From Euperipatoides rowelli (lineage: Eukaryota; Onychophora; Udeonychophora; Euonychophora; Peripatopsidae), in assembly GCA_003024985.2 (NCBI GenBank), contig PXIH01S0004768.1: 12,643 bases of DNA; one strand, 5' to 3'. The position numbers and the translations under genes were made by a program. The notes under the pieces were generated by a model. That model was not told the origin of the DNA and ran no database searches. It worked only from the letters and a program-made list of their open reading frames with translations. Shown one piece after another: positions 1 through 8,160 of this stretch (position 1 is the stretch's first letter; every line of letters begins with the position of its first letter).

Positions 1-162
1 ACTCTAAAAACTAAGTATACAGAAAAACTTCCCATCAACCGCAAGAAATTGTCAGATATAAAATCCCTCTTACCTTATATTGGAAGCATATATCATCCTT
101 TTTATAAGTCGTTAAAAGCTGATGATGCAGTCGATAATGATAATACAGAGTTAATTTATTGA
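1..162 (+). CDS. 3' end of an unrecognised open frame, cut by the window edge
   Basis: Frame 1 is open from the first base to a TGA at 160-162, giving 53 residues with no start visible. The peptide contains LPINRKKLSDIKSLLPYIG, then IYHPFYKSL, and ends in an acidic stretch (DDAVDNDN). Sequence: the frame is stop-free for 159 bases in AT-rich DNA, and its composition is protein-like, with Leu, Lys, Pro and aromatics spaced as in a folded tail. Inference: the PI-x-KK-x-DL-x-SLLP ... HxFYxSL pattern resembles C-termini I associate with transposon-derived proteins of invertebrates, but I cannot name the family. It is in a different frame from the downstream LINE and separated from it by about 400 noncoding bases, so it is probably not part of it. 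It could be the last exon of a host gene or a relic of another element. Confidence 0.4.
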   Translation, partial: TLKTKYTEKLPINRKKLSDIKSLLPYIGSIYHPFYKSLKADDAVDNDNTELIY

Positions 163-560
163 TGAACAATAACTTATGTCATCAAAAGATGATTATTATT
201 ATTATTATTTTTTGTTAATCAGTTAATAATTTCTGTTGTTTTCTGCAAGGATAATAATTTTTGACATGGAAATTTACAAATTTTATTCCTTTTTTTCTTT
301 TTCTGCAATTAAAAAAAATTTCTTTAGCCCCATGAGTTACTTTAAGACAGAAAAGAATAACATTTCACTTAATCTACATAGTTTCCTTTTTGAAATGCAA
401 GACAATGGCAAGCCACAAAAAATATGTCCTTATGCAATATATGCCCTTTTTTATGTGCCTTAAAACTAGTTTTATGCCATTTAGTTGGGTTCCATACTTC
501 ATATTCAATATGAGAATAAATTGCTAAAATTCTCATTCAATTAAATGGAATTTTTAAATT
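163..560. other. Noncoding AT-rich gap with a short ATT run
   Basis: The stretch holds an (ATT)6 run at 192-209 and homopolymeric T and A tracts. The small open frame at 236-463 looks like chance: its product is rich in Phe, Ile, Asn and Lys with no motif. The missing N-terminal part of the LINE endonuclease would be expected just upstream of 561, but I could not find it in any frame here. It has been deleted, or the element is 5'-truncated near this point. Confidence 0.5.
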
Positions 561-992
561 ATGCTTTTATCTCAAAGTTGGAAATTGCTCTCCTGTAAAA
601 TTTACTTTTTGTGGCTTAACATTATAATGTCCAGAGCCCTTTTAGGAATCTTATTGTCCAGTTTTAAAAACAGAAATATTTTAATTGCTGGCGAATACAA
701 TAATGATACCTCAATTAAAATGAAAAACTTTCTTGCTGATTCAATAGCTGAAGCTGAGGTATGTGACCTCTGGTTATTACTTAAAGTAAAAACCCCTAGT
801 TTCACATTCAATAGGGGAAGTAACAGACTTGACAAGATATTCATTCCTGCTAACTCACCACAAATTGCTGGCAAACAAATGGGGAGAATCACTTGTGATT
901 TTTCTGATCACCTAGCAGTATTTGACATGATTGAGATTGGCAACTGTGAACTCGATAATAAAACACCTATTATTTTGGAAATGTCCTACTGA
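561..992 (+). pseudogene. LINE AP-endonuclease domain, N-terminally incomplete
   Basis: The frame opens after a TAA at 555-557 and encodes 143 residues. Visible endonuclease motifs are ILIAGEYN at residues 40-47 (normally a GDFN-type core, with the Asp replaced by Glu here), SFTF followed by NRLDKIFIP at 80-96 (the arginine/aspartate block before the last strands), and SDHLAVF at 115-121 (the conserved SDH active-site motif). Known role: this domain nicks target DNA to prime reverse transcription. About the first half of a normal domain, with the catalytic Asn and Glu near the N-terminus, is absent. Residues 1-30 align only loosely with the strand before the GDFN core. The frame ends at 992, and the sequence continues in the +1 frame as the connector. 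Confidence 0.8.
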
Positions 993-1538
993 CATATTTA
1001 CCTCTGCTGCAATACTTAACAGAATCCGGAAGTTTATTATTGACTTCTTCTCAGATAACAATCTTAACATATTTGATAAGTGGGAATACTTTAAAGAAAT
1101 TTTGCCTGATGAAATATACAAAATTAAAAACATAGTCAACAACCTCAATCAAAAACAATACCTAAAAAAATAAACATGGTTGAAAATAATATTTTTACCC
1201 ACACTGATAAAATTGACAACAGCATTACCGATATCATTTTAGACTAAACTAATAGAATTAATTGGGGTTCTGAAAATATCAGAAACCATAGCATTGAATT
1301 TTGTCATGGTTCATTCTATATGGACCAAAAATTCTGGTATAAAACTAGAAAAAGAATAAATTCAAAAAGCAATTGTAATTTTGATTCAATTGAAATCGAT
1401 GGAACCCTACTGACTGATACCAAAGAGATCAGACATGCCATTTTTGATAAAGTAACTAACCAACTAAAAAAAACTCTGAATGTACTACACCTATTGACCA
1501 GAAATGGTTCACTTATTGTCCTAAACTCGATAAAATGA
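967..1538 (+). pseudogene. LINE endonuclease-RT connector, frameshifted
   Basis: Two frames together cover the linker between endonuclease and reverse transcriptase. The first (open 931-1173) reads FWKCPTDIF, then NRIRKFIIDFF and WEYFKEIL. This matches the usual W-K-x-N/P block and the 'W...K' spacing seen after the SDH motif in L1/Tx1-type ORF2. After a disordered stretch (1174-1315) with stops, a second frame (1320-1538) carries KTRKRINSK and then IEIDGTLLTDTKEIRHAIFDK, the familiar 'I-x-D-x-G-x-x-x-T-D-x-x-E-I' lead-in to the RT domain. No catalytic function is expected in this region. Confidence 0.7.
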
Positions 1539-2559
1539 TTAGTGACAGCATATCCCAACGCCCTTCAATTGATGAGATCTATTTTATTATCAGGGATTTT
1601 AAGAATGGCAAGGCCCCCAGCATCGATGGCCTGACCTCTCCCCTTTATAAGGAATTCAAACCCCAACTACTTAAAATCATTCATCAATTTATCACAGAAA
1701 TTTTTGTCTCAGGTTCTTTTCCTAAATCATTTACACAGGTGTATACAATCTTTATACCTAAAAAAGGCAATCTCAGCCAGTTTGACCAATGGAGACCCAT
1801 TACTTTGCAAAATCTGAATTATAAGATTTCTCCCGCATTATGGCAGGACGACTGGCTGTGGTTGCTGATAAAGTTGTTTCCCCTGAACAACCTTTGCAAT
1901 TAGGGTAGATGTATGCTTGGTAACTTGACCGCCACCCATGACCTAATTTGTTTCGCAAAAAAAAAATCATAAACCACAATCATGTGGCATCACTTGATCA
2001 AGCCAAGGCATTTGACGCCACCTCTCATGCTTTTATCGACCAAATCCTAATCGCTCTCAATCTCAGTGATCATGCCAGGAAAATAATTGGCCTGATTTAT
2101 AAAAATTCTGAAACTCATCTTGTTATCAATGGGTCTTTTACCCGTAGTATATCAGTTGATATAGGTGTGTGACAAGGTGACCCCAGCTCGGGCATATTGT
2201 ATTCCATATTTATTGAATCTGTAATTAATCGTCTTAAAAACTCTCTACAGAGATTTGCCTTTCAAATTGATAACCAATCTTTCCCCCTCTCGGTTTATGC
2301 TGACGACATCACACCGGCCTCAAAGAAGCCTACATCATATTTTGAAAGTTTGGTGATTCCTCAGGTGCCGCACTCAACATTGACAAAACTCAAATTTATA
2401 TTTCTGATCACTAAAAACAAAAGTAATCAAGTTAAATCACTCGGTATAATGTTTGGAGATCCAAATAATGATAGAATCAATTACAAAAACCTAATTGAAA
2501 AAATGAGATTGACTACTAGAAAATTATGGCCAATCATAAAAATGCACCCTTTCTATTAA
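1535..2559 (+). pseudogene. LINE reverse transcriptase domain, frameshifted, with internal stops
   Basis: The first part (frame from 1535) shows KAPSIDGL at residues 26-33, IPKKG at 74-78, WRPITL at 86-91 and NYKI at 95-98. Near 1834 the coding signal moves to frame 1: RIMAGRLAVVADKVVSPEQ continues the fingers domain, with further slips between about 1905 and 1975, one at an A10 run. From 1948 onward it shows LDQAKAFD (motif A, with the first catalytic Asp) and the GV/QGDP motif B interrupted by TGA at 2170-2172. YADD at 2296-2307 (motif C) is intact. KSLGIMFG and KLWPIIKM follow. The order and spacing are those of a LINE RT. The enzyme copies element RNA at the nicked target; this copy is dead. 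Confidence 0.9.
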
Positions 2560-3083
2560 GAGTAATTCTATTGAAAATCTATCTAGCATCACAAATGTCA
2601 TTTATTATGCACATAATTACCCCAACTGCCAGGGAAATTAAATATATAAACCAAATTCTTGTCGAGACATTTTGGAAAAAACAACGCAGAAAATGGATTG
2701 CTAGAACAGTATTGATCTCCCAAAAAAATAAGGGAGGTATCGAGTTCCCTGATCCCATGGCCCACTTAAGATCATGTCACATGGGAAGATTCCGTAGATT
2801 GTGCCAGGCATTCGAGGGTAACATGGAACTACGTATCACTCGTGCCATTTTGAATGAGTGCTGCTCTGGGTCAATGGGTCCCAATTACTTCTTTTGCAAA
2901 GCTGGCAGTTTTACTCATGGGAGATTTCCCCCAGAATTTAAGGCTATGTGGACCTCCTTGGACATATCTGGAATTTCCCCTATCCTCAATGACCTTTTGA
3001 TTTTTCTCAAACAACCTGTGTACCACAATCGAGTACTTTCTGATAGGGCATCAACTTCCCGAGGTGGAGTTCTCGCAATTTAG
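2526..3083 (+). pseudogene. LINE ORF2 C-terminal region
   Basis: This frame overlaps the end of the RT frame by about 34 bases, so a frameshift lies near 2526-2559. The 185-residue reading contains KIYLASQMSFIMHII, then FWKKQRRKWIARTVLISQ, and GGIEFPDP at residues 70-77. The Trp ... Lys-x-x-GG-x-x-x-PD pattern follows the RT thumb in L1/Tx1-type elements. The frame closes at 3081-3083. About 280 bases of broken sequence follow before the knuckle segment; short matches such as YTKIILKS (about 3318-3342) show that they belong to the element too. Confidence 0.78.
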
Positions 3084-3364
3084 ACTATACGATTCTTGAA
3101 TTAATGACATCACAATGCACTCTCCAAGGCACCAAAGTCCTTTTTACTCTGATATCTGAATGGCTTGGTGCAAGATATACAATAATGGAGATCCACCTTG
3201 TTAAGAGTGATAAGACTTTAATAAAACATCATCAAGGATGCATCCCTGAATTGATTATCGATGCCCTTAGCATAATTTTGTAGGTGAAAAATAAATTGTC
3301 AATTACTCACCCAAACAAATATACCAAAATTATATTAAAATCATAACATCTAACTCCCCCACAG

Positions 3365-3866
3365 TTGATTCCAGCTAAAATGGGTCAATCGTCCTTTGAC
3401 TGGAGTCAAGTATGGAACTCTTGTATACCAGGATTATGGTCTGATGTAATGTGGAGGGCAATGCATGATAGGTTATCATCGCCCAACCAAAACTATAAAA
3501 TGAAAATTTACGAGACCCATGTGTGCCCTTTATGTGATCAACTTGATCCAAATAATCTACATATGATAACCAACTGTCTATATACAGAAGATGTCAACAG
3601 AGAAAGAATTAAGATATCTAATAATATTCATGATATTTTACCCAAAGAGAAAGAAACAATTGAGAGAATTATTAAAAAAAAAGAAGAAATGGATTAAGCG
3701 TGCTTCACATTTCCTATATATCTATACCTGCTACAAAGTATTCAACTCTGCAGCCAACAGTCAACTAAATAAACTAAAAAAACCTGGAATATGGTTTGCT
3801 ACACTTTTTAAATTCTATATCCTAGCACTGTGCTACCATTACAAGGAGAACCTTAGGCCCCCTTAA
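3365..3866 (+). pseudogene. LINE C-terminal CCHC-like knuckle and ORF2 end
   Basis: The first frame (3365-3697) encodes WSDVMWRAMHDRL at residues 25-37, then CPLCDQLDPNNLHMITNC at 54-71. The cysteines and histidine are spaced C-x2-C-x8-H-x4-C, the knuckle commonly found near the end of L1/Tx1-type ORF2 and thought to bind nucleic acid. At an A9 run around 3673-3681 the coding signal passes into another frame (3591-3866), which continues with WIKRASHFLYIYTCYKVF and ends in ENLRPP before TAA at 3864-3866. That stop probably marks the original ORF2 terminus. Confidence 0.75.
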
Positions 3867-3939
3867 TCAGACTTATATATCAAGGTTTACGACTGGCTGA
3901 ACTGTCCAGATGATGTTTCAGTATTTTCTTAGAACCATG

Positions 3940-4895
3940 CTGAGGACCTATATTTAACTGCAACAATAACATTTTCACAGGTTATACAACTAAATCACTC
4001 TAAAATGAAGTAAAACCAAACTTAAACAATATAAAAACTTTTAAATTCATAAATGAAATCATTCTAGTGTAACAAAGTCTAACTGTATCAAATGTGAATA
4101 GAAGACTAATAAAATACACATGAATTAAGACATTCTGGGGAATCAAGGTTTATAATAATAACCTAAACACTGATAAACTAGGGCATTTTGGAACTAAAAC
4201 CTAATTATGTTAATATAACCTCATAAGTCATTAATTAAATCACTCTGGGGAATTAAAATCCTACTGTAACAACTGTGATAATGCCGATATACTTAAAGTA
4301 AGTCCCCCTAATAGAGTGTGAATTAAAAAAAATAATAATAATAATGTCAAAAATCATTAATTTAACCATTTTAGATAATTAAAATTTAACTATAACTTTA
4401 GTTTTTCAAGAAGTCATAGATTAAATCACTCTAGTGAAGTAAAAACAAACTGAAACTGTGCTAAAACTTTAAGATTCATAAACGGAATCATTCTAGTGGA
4501 ATAAATTATAACTGTATTCAGTGTGAACATAACCCTTCTAGAGTAATAAACATTCTAGAGTAATAAAGCCTAACTGTAACTAATATGAATAGTTAATTAA
4601 TAATAGAATCTTCATTTCTTCCATGAATTAAAACATCCTGAGGAATTAAAATTTAAATGCAATGATAATAATAACTTAGAATTCATAGACTGCAGCATTC
4701 TGGAGAACTAAAATATAACTGTTCCAGTGAATCTTTAAAATTCAGTAATTAATTCACTCTAGTGAATCAAAATTCAATTATACTAGCAGCAATAACTCAA
4801 TAAATTAAAAACATTCTAGTGAATTAAAGTTAGTGTGAATATAAAATCAAAAAACTAAATATAACAACTTAAATACTCATATTTAACTGCAGAGT
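3940..4895. repeat. Degenerate tandem array, period about 61 bp
   Basis: A core like CATTCTAGTGAATTAAA recurs about every 61 bases, followed by an AACTGTAAC-like block and then a GTGAAT/ATTCATAAA block. Core positions are near 3993, 4061, 4131, 4184, 4241, 4367, 4428, 4489, 4552, 4634, 4695, 4756 and 4812. Several intervals are exactly 61, and one of 126 implies a decayed unit near 4310. Units are strongly diverged, with point changes, small indels and an inserted AAT run at 4330-4343, so the array is old. It begins within about 75-130 bases of the end of the LINE ORF2. It may be an independent satellite, or tandem 3' UTR sequence of the element. No coding frame persists through it. Confidence 0.72.
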
Positions 4896-5575
4896 GCAGC
4901 ACTAGCAGGATTCAAAAGTGTGCCAATAATAGAAGAATGATGAATCAAAAGTGTGGCAATTAAACCAATATAACAGTACGGAATGTCAATACAAAAACAA
5001 TATTCAGGACAACTCTGACACACTTGGACTAGTCATACTGTGACTTACAGTTCAATGGTGTTCAGAGTAAAGAATGAATAAACCCGACTTTGTGATTTAG
5101 GCTACACTGAGGTCCTTCCTCACTGCATTGTGAAGCACCCAACAGGATCCAAAGTGAGCCACATTAAAATATATGTCCACTGCAAAACGTTTGTTTACTA
5201 ATATTATCTGTGTCGTTGGTGCTGTCTGCTCACTAAGCCGATCAATATTTCCTCCCTCTGCCAGGGCCAGGGTGAGGGGGGTCAATGCTGATAAAATGAT
5301 TCATTTCTGAAGGTTTATCCCCAATGTGCCCAGTCTGATCAGGAGTGTATTGCTGGGGGATATGCATGAATGCACTTTCTAACTGTGTGGCACCACGGGG
5401 CCTCATGCAGCCCCAGACTGGGTTGGCCTCCCTTGTGTTGGCACTGCCTCCTCTTACCCCTTGTCTCATGTAAGGAGGGTCTTCATTGATACTTCATTGT
5501 AAAGTATCTTTTTGTCAAAATATGCAGGGTTTTCAATAACACTGGCTTCCCCTGTGTTGCACTTTCCCTGTCACA
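4896..5575. other. Unassigned stretch with a GC-richer patch
   Basis: The part from about 5240 to 5470 is markedly richer in G and C than its surroundings. On the - strand two overlapping frames (5469-5242 and 5285-5097) give products of 75 and 62 residues. They could be joined by one slip near the CCCCCC of the - strand at about 5275-5281. Neither shows a domain I recognise, and I found no matching acceptor. A GTAAGT donor-like site lies at 5047-5042 on the - strand, but all three frames upstream of it close. Two loosely similar words, CCTCCCTTGTGTTGG (5428-5442) and CTTCCCCTGTGTTG (5546-5559), lie about 118 bp apart. I see no supportable gene here; a decayed repeat or a UTR is possible. Confidence 0.3.
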
Positions 5576-5696
5576 ATGTGTAGTCACTCTCCATACAAAT
5601 CCTGCTGTATAAGTTTGTTCTGTTCTGATGTCTCTGTCATTTTGCCGCATCAATCATCCATTCATATCCTATCATTTCATTTACCTTCATTTAACT

Positions 5697-5708
5697 CCCC
5701 CCCCCCCC
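5697..5708. repeat. C12 homopolymer run
   Basis: Twelve consecutive C residues on the + strand lie inside an otherwise pyrimidine-rich tract. The run is unusual in this AT-rich sequence and likely to vary in length or to be miscounted. The small + frame that crosses it (5576-5863) has no recognisable motif and is treated as chance. Confidence 0.85.
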
Positions 5709-5891
5709 TCAACTTTTCAGTTTTTCTTGGTGAGATATCTCAAAAGAATGCATATTCTGTTTTGGATCACTGTTATGCTATATGTCTGATACTTTCTTTA
5801 GGTAATATGGCAGAGAGGGCTTTTAATCCCCACCTTCCCTTTGATCTGGATGTGGTAGCTTAGACTGCTTTTTAGAAGAGATCACTGGTTA

Positions 5892-6008
5892 TCACATAGT
5901 CCAATCCTCAGAATTCTTAATTAACTTTAAGATTCTTTGTGGGATTAAGTCATCCTCCCCTTCTCTCTTTCTTACTTGTGTGAGGTAGTCATAGAGGTGA
6001 TTTAGATC
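5892..6008 (-). CDS. Candidate terminal exon of the - strand gene
   Basis: Read from 6008 down to 5892, this is an open frame of 38 codons ending in TGA (5894-5892). The peptide starts DLNHLYDYLTQVRKREGEDD and ends KLIKNSEDWTM. It looks amphipathic and helical, with heptad-like hydrophobics and a high charge content, unlike the chance frames around it. The codon just before it is TAG, whose AG could be the acceptor (GATAG|GAT). That gives phase 0, which matches the phase-0 end of exon 7467-7369. Against it: the pyrimidine tract upstream is weak, and a GTAAGA donor-like site also lies inside. If it is not an exon, it may be a fragment of a decayed element. Confidence 0.38.
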   Translation of the reverse strand, partial: DLNHLYDYLTQVRKREGEDDLIPQRILKLIKNSEDWTM

Positions 6009-6060
6009 CTATCAGATTACATATTGATCATTTTTATTTTATATGATGTATATTATTTGT

Positions 6061-6375
6061 AAACTAACACTTTATTTTATTTCATTACAGGAATCTATAG
6101 AAGTAACAGTGGTGCGCTGAAAGTCTTTGCTGTGATCCCTGGAGGGTGGCAAGATGTTTAAGGTCCTCAATATCTCACTGTTCTCCAAATTTAAATGTGG
6201 ATCTGATCATGAGATGACTATTCCTACAGGGTATAGCCAAGATCATTGACTCATAGAGGGCGTAGTTGTATGGATAGGCTACATTTAGGTCAACCTACCT
6301 GGTTTCGGCCTGTCTTGACCTCCCCATCCTCGGGTGATCAGATTGGGCTCATTGCGCATCAATAAATAAATAAGA
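6061..6375 (+). other. Possible + strand 3' terminal exon or retroelement tail
   Basis: A CTAAC branch-point-like site (about 6064-6068) and a T-rich tract lead to TTACAG at 6085-6090, a good 3' splice site. The following 285 bases are GC-richer than their surroundings and end in overlapping AATAAA signals (about 6361-6373). After the acceptor, one frame encodes ESIEVTVVR and stops at once; another stays open for 22 codons and stops at TAA after GGWQDV. No matching donor could be chosen upstream. Alternative: the block from about 6270 with its AATAAATAAATAA end is the 3' tail of an unidentified SINE or LINE, since many end in such short tandem repeats. Confidence 0.3.
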
Positions 6376-6494
6376 ACTATCATATGTCTTCTACCGTTCT
6401 GTAAATATCTATCTGCAGAACTCTTCATCTCTCACTGTATCTTATATTGTTAATAAAAAAATTTTGATTCCTTACACTCTAAATCTGGTGCCCA

Positions 6495-6526
6495 ATGCTT
6501 CCACCCCTCTACCAAGGTGGAAGCAT
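6495..6526. repeat. 11-bp perfect inverted repeat beside the minisatellite
   Basis: ATGCTTCCACC at 6495-6505 is followed by a 10-base spacer and then by its exact reverse complement at 6516-6526. It could form a hairpin or cruciform. It lies 26 bases before the 70-bp array and may have a part in repeat instability, but that is inference. Confidence 0.75.
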
Positions 6527-6551
6527 ATCCAGACAAGGAAGTAGGATGTTC

Positions 6552-7232
6552 AACACCTTACTCCAACTGCTGTAGCTTAAGACTATTTGTATATTACATT
6601 CCTAATCTTTACCATACCATGAATCTTAACTCAACTAGCCTAGCTTAAAACTATATATTCTATTACATTCCTAATCTTTACCTTACCCTGAACCCCAACT
6701 GCAACTACCATAGCTTAAGACTCTTTGTTTTATTACATTCCTATCCTTTACCATGAAACTTAACTCCAAATACTGTAGCTTAAGACTATTTGTTTTATTA
6801 CAGTCCTAATCTTTACCTTACCCTTAATCCCAACTCCAACTGCNACTCCAACTGCTGTAGCTTAAGACTGTGTGTTTTATTACCATCCTAATCTTTACCT
6901 TACCCTTAATCCCAACTCCAACTGCTGTAGCTTAAGACTTTTTGTTTTATTACATTCCTAATCTTTACCTTACCCTGAATCCCAACTCCAACTACTGTAG
7001 CTTATGACTATTTGTTTTATTACAGTCCTAATCTTTACCTTACCCTGAATCTCAACTCCAACTACTATAGCTTAAGACTATTTGTTTTATTACATTCCTA
7101 ACCTTTACCAACCCATGAACCTTAACTCCAACTACCCTAGCTTCAGACTATTTGTTTTATTACATTCCTAATCTGTACCTTACCCTGAACCCCAACAGTA
7201 GCTTAAGACTATTTTAATTCCTCATCTTTACC
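6552..7232. repeat. 70-bp minisatellite, about ten units
   Basis: The word TAGCTTAAGACTATTTGTTT recurs with starts at 6573, 6641, 6711, 6776, 6858, 6928, 6998, 7068, 7138 and 7199. Most intervals are 70, 68 or 65. One is 82 (a 12-base duplication of the ACTCCAACTGC word, beside the n at 6844) and one is 61 (a deletion). The rest of each unit reads ATTACATTCCTAATC, TTTACCTTACCCTGAATC and CCAACTCCAACTACTG. The four central units have exactly equal length and few differences, so recent homogenisation is likely there; the flanking units have drifted. No frame stays open. On the - strand most units carry GGTAAGGTAAAG, which resembles a 5' splice site. Confidence 0.95.
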
Positions 7233-7368
7233 TATTAGATTTGTGTGAAGTCATGGTTACATAAGGTAACAAGTGGTGCATAGGCCTATATAACAGAATC
7301 TCACCCCAAATATAAGTTAAGAAAATTAATTTAATTTGCAAAAAACTTTTAAAGAAGATCAAACTTAC

Positions 7369-7467
7369 ATCAGTCTTATCCAGCACACCCAACAAATGGT
7401 TGTGAGCTTCAGTAACGGCTTCTGCTCTCTGGCTTGTGTTCATACTTTCAGTGCTCAATGAAAATTG
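7369..7467 (-). CDS. Internal coding exon of an unrecognised - strand gene (33 codons)
   Basis: Read on the - strand, an acceptor (CATTTTAG) ends at 7468 and the exon runs from CAA at 7467 to GAT at 7369. It is followed by a perfect GTAAGT donor at 7368-7363. The exon is 99 bases long and open in phase 0. The peptide begins QFSLSTESMNTSQ and continues RAEAVTEAHNHLLGVLDKTD: a Ser/Thr-rich start, then a helix-like segment. It is the downstream partner of exon 11547-11425, which also ends in phase 0, so the two join without a frame change as ...ADERS|QFSLS... The base composition is far less AT-rich than the flanking intron. I do not recognise the protein. No membrane segment or signal peptide is visible. 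The acceptor's pyrimidine tract is short but adequate. Confidence 0.68.
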
Positions 7468-7835
7468 CTAAAATGTGTTAACATGATCGTAATTAGATAT
7501 AATCATTGGTGTTTTTGGTTTTCATAAGTTATAAAAAAAATATCAATTAAGTAAAAAAGCACTATAGAGATTAAAGGGTTAAATATCCAGCTTACAGAGA
7601 CCAGAAAATATAATCCCAGGATTCAGATTAAATCTAGCAGAAACAGGTTTGGCAAAACTTGCTGTAGTGGTTTAGTGATCCGACTCATCCATACGATTAG
7701 TTCATATTATCATACATTAAATAAATTGGCAAATTTAGAAATAAGCACTGTTAGAATAGATTATTTGGTTAAGAACTAATTAGCGCAGATAAAGAAAGAC
7801 ATTTGATTAAAAATTACTAAAACAGAAATAACAAC

Positions 7836-7904
<69 letters not shown>

Positions 7905-7919
7905 TAAAATAATAATAAT
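7836..7919. repeat. (AAT)n microsatellite
   Basis: There are 23 uninterrupted AAT units at 7836-7904, then an imperfect extension (TAAAATAATAATAATC) to about 7919. The array is preceded by the transitional AACAACAAT. It is likely polymorphic. The long isoleucine run in one - strand frame is an artefact of the repeat. Confidence 0.95.
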
Positions 7920-8079
7920 CATATAGAAAAAATATAGAACAGAACAAAGTGGAGATAAATAGAAATGAAAAACTAGTATTGTTGAATCAAAGTCACAATT
8001 TTCTAATTGTTCAGTTAATTGAAGCAGATTCGTGAGTACTAATATAGCCAATTTTAAAAAAAAATACTACAGCAGAGAG

Positions 8080-8160
8080 GTGGTGATCCATAGCAGGGAA
8101 GTGATGGTCCATAGCAGGGAGGTTGTGGTCCATACCAGGGGGTGGTGGTCCAACTAACAG
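8080..8160. repeat. 21-bp tandem repeat, about 3.5 units
   Basis: Units start at 8080, 8101 and 8122, with a partial fourth at 8143; each resembles GTGGTGGTCCATAGCAGGGAG. The third and fourth units differ most (CATACCAGGGGG, CCAACTAACAG). Because 21 is a multiple of three, the - strand frames read through it as a seven-residue repeat (such as PAMDHHF or CYGPSLP). Those frames have no acceptor in the right phase for the surrounding gene and end in poly-Phe, so I do not call them coding. The patch is G-rich against an A-rich background. Confidence 0.85.

Larger units (their letters stand above)
561..3866 (+). mobile_element. Decayed non-LTR retrotransposon (LINE, L1/Tx1-like)
   Basis: The domains run in the order of a LINE ORF2: AP-endonuclease, connector, reverse transcriptase, C-terminal region, CCHC-like knuckle. 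All are on the + strand, but the reading frame changes at least six times. Family knowledge: the order EN-RT-CCHC, the LDQxKAFD motif A and a C-terminal GGIEFPDP block are typical of L1/Tx1-type elements, which copy themselves by target-primed reverse transcription. Positions are approximate: the 5' end is missing or unrecognisable, and the 3' end is set by the last stop at 3864-3866. No poly-A tail or target-site duplication was identified. The copy cannot encode a working protein. The piecemeal breaks indicate an old insertion decaying neutrally. Clade assignment within L1/Tx1 is by motif impression only. Confidence 0.88.

Noticed and set aside
602-1148. - strand frames opposite the LINE endonuclease and connector
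   Set aside because: They are shadows of the + strand LINE coding sequence. The + frames carry the diagnostic motifs.
7661-7702. tRNA-derived SINE head (GTAGTGGTTTAGTG then ATCCGACTCATCC resembles an A-box region)
   Set aside because: No acceptable B box follows at the right spacing, and no tail could be seen. Similarity over about 25 bases is too little to call.
7776-8051. - strand frame with a long poly-isoleucine run
   Set aside because: It is the translation of the (AAT)n microsatellite, not a membrane protein.
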